A stretch of 16,380 nucleotides of DNA from Acidobacteriota bacterium (GTDB lineage: Bacteria; Acidobacteriota; Blastocatellia; Pyrinomonadales; Pyrinomonadaceae): the NCBI GenBank assembly GCA_963169175.1, contig CAUJFK010000009.1:1-16380 (forward strand). Direction: 5' to 3'. Below, in pieces: positions 14,004 through 16,380 of this stretch. Below the pieces are notes generated by a model. The model was not told the origin of the DNA, did not search any database, and saw only the letters and a list, made by a program, of their open reading frames with translations. Numbering within the stretch: the first letter of the stretch is position 1; each line of letters starts with the position of its first letter. The position numbers were made by a program, and so were the translations under genes.

Positions 14004-14135
14004 AATAAAAACGCAGCTATTTACGAGTTTGAAGAATCTCGCGTCGATGTAGTTCACCTTCTTCTTAATCGGAATGAGCTACAGGTTTCGCTTGTACCAC
14101 GGGTCATTGAAACGTTACGCGCTCTGATTCAACGC
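14004..14135 (+). pseudogene. Decayed winged-helix regulator remnant
   Basis: The plus-strand frame opened by the TAG at 13998 reads AAIYEFEESRVDVVHLLLNR, then NELQVSLVPRVIETLRALIQ and RRHEEIARI. This aligns with the start of the CadC/OmpR winged helix at 4831 (IYEFATFRVDAGKRLL...VPLTSKVFDTLLYLL), with a one-residue gap. No start codon is present, the recognition helix is missing, and the frame then runs into the end of the TonB receptor on the other strand. It is therefore a fossil of only the first third of such a gene. The match is by eye, but several positions are family-invariant (YEF, RVD, TL). Confidence 0.6.
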
Positions 14136-14189
14136 CGCCACGAAGAGATTGCCCGGATCCCTCATCGAATTCGCCAAACCCAAAAGATC

Positions 14190-16380
14190 CTAATAGACCA
14201 GCCTCACCCCGAAAATGATTCTTCGGTTGCCACCGTCAGTTGCCCACTGGTCGAGGAAACCTGGGCTGTTTATTGTCCCGGAAGGAATTCCGAAATTCCT
14301 TGAGTTAAAGGCATTAAAAAAGTTCGCCCAAATCTGTGCACGAACGTTCTGTCCGAGTCGAGTATTCTTTATGATCCCGATATCGATCAGCCGAACACCA
14401 TCCGAGCGAAGTATGTTTCGCCCAGCATTTCCGACGCGTTGACCTTCGAGAATACCGATGAAATCGACAACAAGCGGAACATTAGGATGGCAAGTGATAC
14501 GTCCTCTCGGCGCCGAAAATAATGTGAACGGCAGTGGTGGTCCCGGCAGCCATCCGGGAACACACGCGCCCGGCGGCAGGTTGTTGAATATCTGCTCGGC
14601 CTGAGCAATGGCCTGGGCCCTGAGTTGCTGGTCTATCAAATAAAGGTCGGCTACAGACATGCCTGAAAGATCGAGGCTCGTGTACACATTCGGACGGATC
14701 GCACTCGGCGCTAGCGCATTTGCGCCCGTGGGGTCGGAGCCGTTACTCGGCGTGAACGGAACACCTGTCTGGAAATTAAACAAGGTATTGATCTGCCATC
14801 CGCCAAACAGTTTGGCGATAGGGCCCTTTTGTTTTCGGAAAAACGGCAGCTCGAAAACCATGTTTCCGGAAAGTCTGTGCGGCTGATCAAATCTCGAACG
14901 GGCGCGGTCGGCATTTCTGTCAAAGGCATCCTGCGTGCCGGAATCCTGGGCATCGCCAAAGATCTCTGACGCGGTGTCAATAGACGAGCTCCAGGTATAG
15001 TGAACGGCAAAGCTGAATCCCCGACCCAATCGCTTTTCCAGGCTTACCTGCAACGCGTCGTAGGTTGAAGAAGCCGAATTCGCTCTGATCATTGTCGCCC
15101 CGCGGCTGGGGTCGGTCCTTGGATTTGTGATCAGTTGACCAGGCGGCAGGGGCACACCGGTGTTACGGTCGATCCCGGACGTGTTGCAGGTTCCCGGTCC
15201 GGTTCCGAAAAGGCAAGGAGTATGAGGGTTCCCATCGACTGTCTGAAACAGGCCCGTGCCTAGCGTTCGTATATATCCAACCTTAAATATAAGGTTTGAG
15301 CTCAATTCACGTGACGCATTGAGTGATATCTGATCGGTTGCCGGTGCGCGGAGGCCGTCCGAAACAACACCGCGGTCCAACATGCGCGGATTTGAGATAT
15401 TTGGGATGGTGGCATTGATCAAAGTTGTAAAGGCATTCGTTCGCGACAACTGCTGCGGGGCCACGAACGGGAATGAGTGAAACACATTCGTATTGATGTT
15501 AAAAAAATACGGGTCATACGTTCGCGCATATCCGCCGCTTAGAACGAGCTTTTGAGCGCCGGTTATGAAACCTATGATCCCATTGCCTCTTGTTTTCGGA
15601 TTCCAGTTAAAACCGACCCTCGGCATCCAATTGTTCACGTCGGTTTTTGGTTCCGGCGAAAACCTGAAGTCGGGGTGGTTATTGTAAAAAGAAAGAATGC
15701 GTTTGTTCAGACCGCGAAGATATTTAAATGAATCTCCCGGATACTCATATCGGACACCGTAGGTCAGCGTCAGATTCGGCATTATTCTCCATTGGTCCTG
15801 AGCATAACTATAAAACTCATGCCTGCGGTAAAATGGGAAAAAATCTCCGCCGGCCAGCGGCAGTGTCTTGGTTGCTGTTTCGGCAACGTCGTTTACGAAA
15901 TCACTTAGCGTTGTGTAAACTAGGCTGCCCCGGCCCGAAGGAAAGAAAAAACTCTTCACATCAGTTCGCCGAAGATCAACACCGAATTTGAAAGAATGAT
16001 TTCCCTTGGAAATAGAAATGGCATCGCTTATCTGATATGTATCATTGATATATCCTGCCGGCAGATTGGCAGCAAGGCCGATCGCTGTCCTGCCCGGTGA
16101 CCACAATGCCCCCAACATCCCGAGGTCGTTGATCTGGATCGACGGAATAGCCGCCGAATCAGGGTCTATGCCGTCTCGGTCGGCCTGGAAGTTCTTCCAG
16201 GCGATCATTGCTTCGTTGCTGATCGCGGACGTTAGCGAAGTTGTCCATACGATGACTGCAGCTTTCGCTTCATTGCCACCTTTTGTGCCCAGCCCGGGCG
16301 GCGTGACTTGCCCAATTCCCGAGGTAAATTCATAACTGTACCGATAACGTCCATAGACAAGATTATTTTCGTTATAAAGA
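14190..16380 (-). CDS. TonB-dependent (Oar-like) outer-membrane receptor, partial (N-terminus outside window)
   Basis: The frame runs from the stop at 14190-14192 through an internal Met at 16208 and on, without stop, to the window edge, starting LYNENNLVYGRYRYSYEFTS; Met16208 is not the true start. About 729 residues of beta-barrel are seen: ISISKGNHSFKFGVDLRRTD, LTLTYGVRYEYPGD, VPRVGFNWNPKTRGN-type strands, LEKRLGRGFSFAVHYTWSSS, RSRFDQPHRLSGNMVFELPF, and the C-terminal ANFFNAFNSRNFGIPSGTI and IIFGVRLVY with the aromatic end expected for BAM recognition. Signal peptide, CarboxypepD_reg domain and plug lie beyond the window. These receptors use TonB energy to import large substrates; substrate unknown. 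It is tail-to-tail with the winged-helix remnant. Confidence 0.85.
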   Translation of the reverse strand, partial: LYNENNLVYGRYRYSYEFTSGIGQVTPPGLGTKGGNEAKAAVIVWTTSLTSAISNEAMIAWKNFQADRDGIDPDSAAIPSIQINDLGMLGALWSPGRTAIGLAANLPAGYINDTYQISDAISISKGNHSFKFGVDLRRTDVKSFFFPSGRGSLVYTTLSDFVNDVAETATKTLPLAGGDFFPFYRRHEFYSYAQDQWRIMPNLTLTYGVRYEYPGDSFKYLRGLNKRILSFYNNHPDFRFSPEPKTDVNNWMPRVGFNWNPKTRGNGIIGFITGAQKLVLSGGYARTYDPYFFNINTNVFHSFPFVAPQQLSRTNAFTTLINATIPNISNPRMLDRGVVSDGLRAPATDQISLNASRELSSNLIFKVGYIRTLGTGLFQTVDGNPHTPCLFGTGPGTCNTSGIDRNTGVPLPPGQLITNPRTDPSRGATMIRANSASSTYDALQVSLEKRLGRGFSFAVHYTWSSSIDTASEIFGDAQDSGTQDAFDRNADRARSRFDQPHRLSGNMVFELPFFRKQKGPIAKLFGGWQINTLFNFQTGVPFTPSNGSDPTGANALAPSAIRPNVYTSLDLSGMSVADLYLIDQQLRAQAIAQAEQIFNNLPPGACVPGWLPGPPLPFTLFSAPRGRITCHPNVPLVVDFIGILEGQRVGNAGRNILRSDGVRLIDIGIIKNTRLGQNVRAQIWANFFNAFNSRNFGIPSGTINSPGFLDQWATDGGNRRIIFGVRLVY

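Noticed and set aside
13779..14057. 92-codon minus-strand open frame over the TPR gene start
   Set aside because: It overlaps the signal-peptide region of the TPR gene in another frame, ends in Gly/Ala-rich low-complexity sequence, has no ribosome binding site, and overlaps the winged-helix remnant.
14190..16208. Complete receptor gene starting at the Met at 16208
   Set aside because: The frame stays open to the window edge with beta-barrel-like sequence, and a receptor starting there would lack signal peptide and plug, so the gene is partial instead.

Overview
The window looks like a chromosomal stretch from an Acidobacteriota-type genome, most likely class Blastocatellia. This rests on gene content only: a CadC-type winged-helix/TPR regulator plus pieces of two more, large Oar-like TonB-dependent receptors, many exported TPR proteins, a vanadium-haloperoxidase-fold protein and a VapBC pair. 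I see no complete rRNA, tRNA, CRISPR array or origin.

Layout. Positions 1-160 are the end of an insertion sequence (N-terminus of a transposase on the minus strand and 24-bp terminal repeats). 294-2894 (+) is a three-gene cluster: a tiny Cys-rich exported protein, a membrane-anchored CGYC thioredoxin-like protein and an exported helical-repeat protein. 2914-3888 (-) is an exported two-domain CbiX-like protein. 4205-4693 (-) is a small secreted protein. 4831-7651 (+) is a broken locus: a winged-helix DNA-binding domain runs out of frame into a TonB receptor lacking its N-terminus. 7816-8429 (-) is vapBC. 8663-10240 (-) is a winged-helix/TM/TPR regulator, divergent from a haloperoxidase-fold protein (10429-11679, +) that lacks two active-site residues. 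11868-12559 (-) is an overlapping gene pair (111-aa protein plus DUF5674-like protein) with toxin-antitoxin-like architecture. 12724-13861 (-) is an exported TPR protein followed by an orphan Fis-type HTH protein. 14004-14135 holds a decayed winged-helix remnant. 14190-16380 (-) is a second TonB receptor whose start lies outside the window.

The most striking feature is a dispersed repeat between the genes. At least five intergenic regions (about 4103-4190, 7683-7811, 8480-8571, 11718-11818, 12596-12692) carry the 3' part of a 5S rRNA followed by a rho-independent-type hairpin, as if the end of an rRNA operon had been copied around. All five are oriented on the minus strand, and each lies just downstream of a minus-strand gene, so those mRNAs would end in a 5S-like tail plus terminator. 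The vapBC pair and the DUF5674 pair are each bracketed by two copies in direct orientation. I do not know a described element of this kind.

Functionally the region is a patchwork of small transcription units: envelope/export functions (receptors, exported TPR proteins, redox protein), one-component regulators, and addiction-type modules, with signs of IS activity and deletion.
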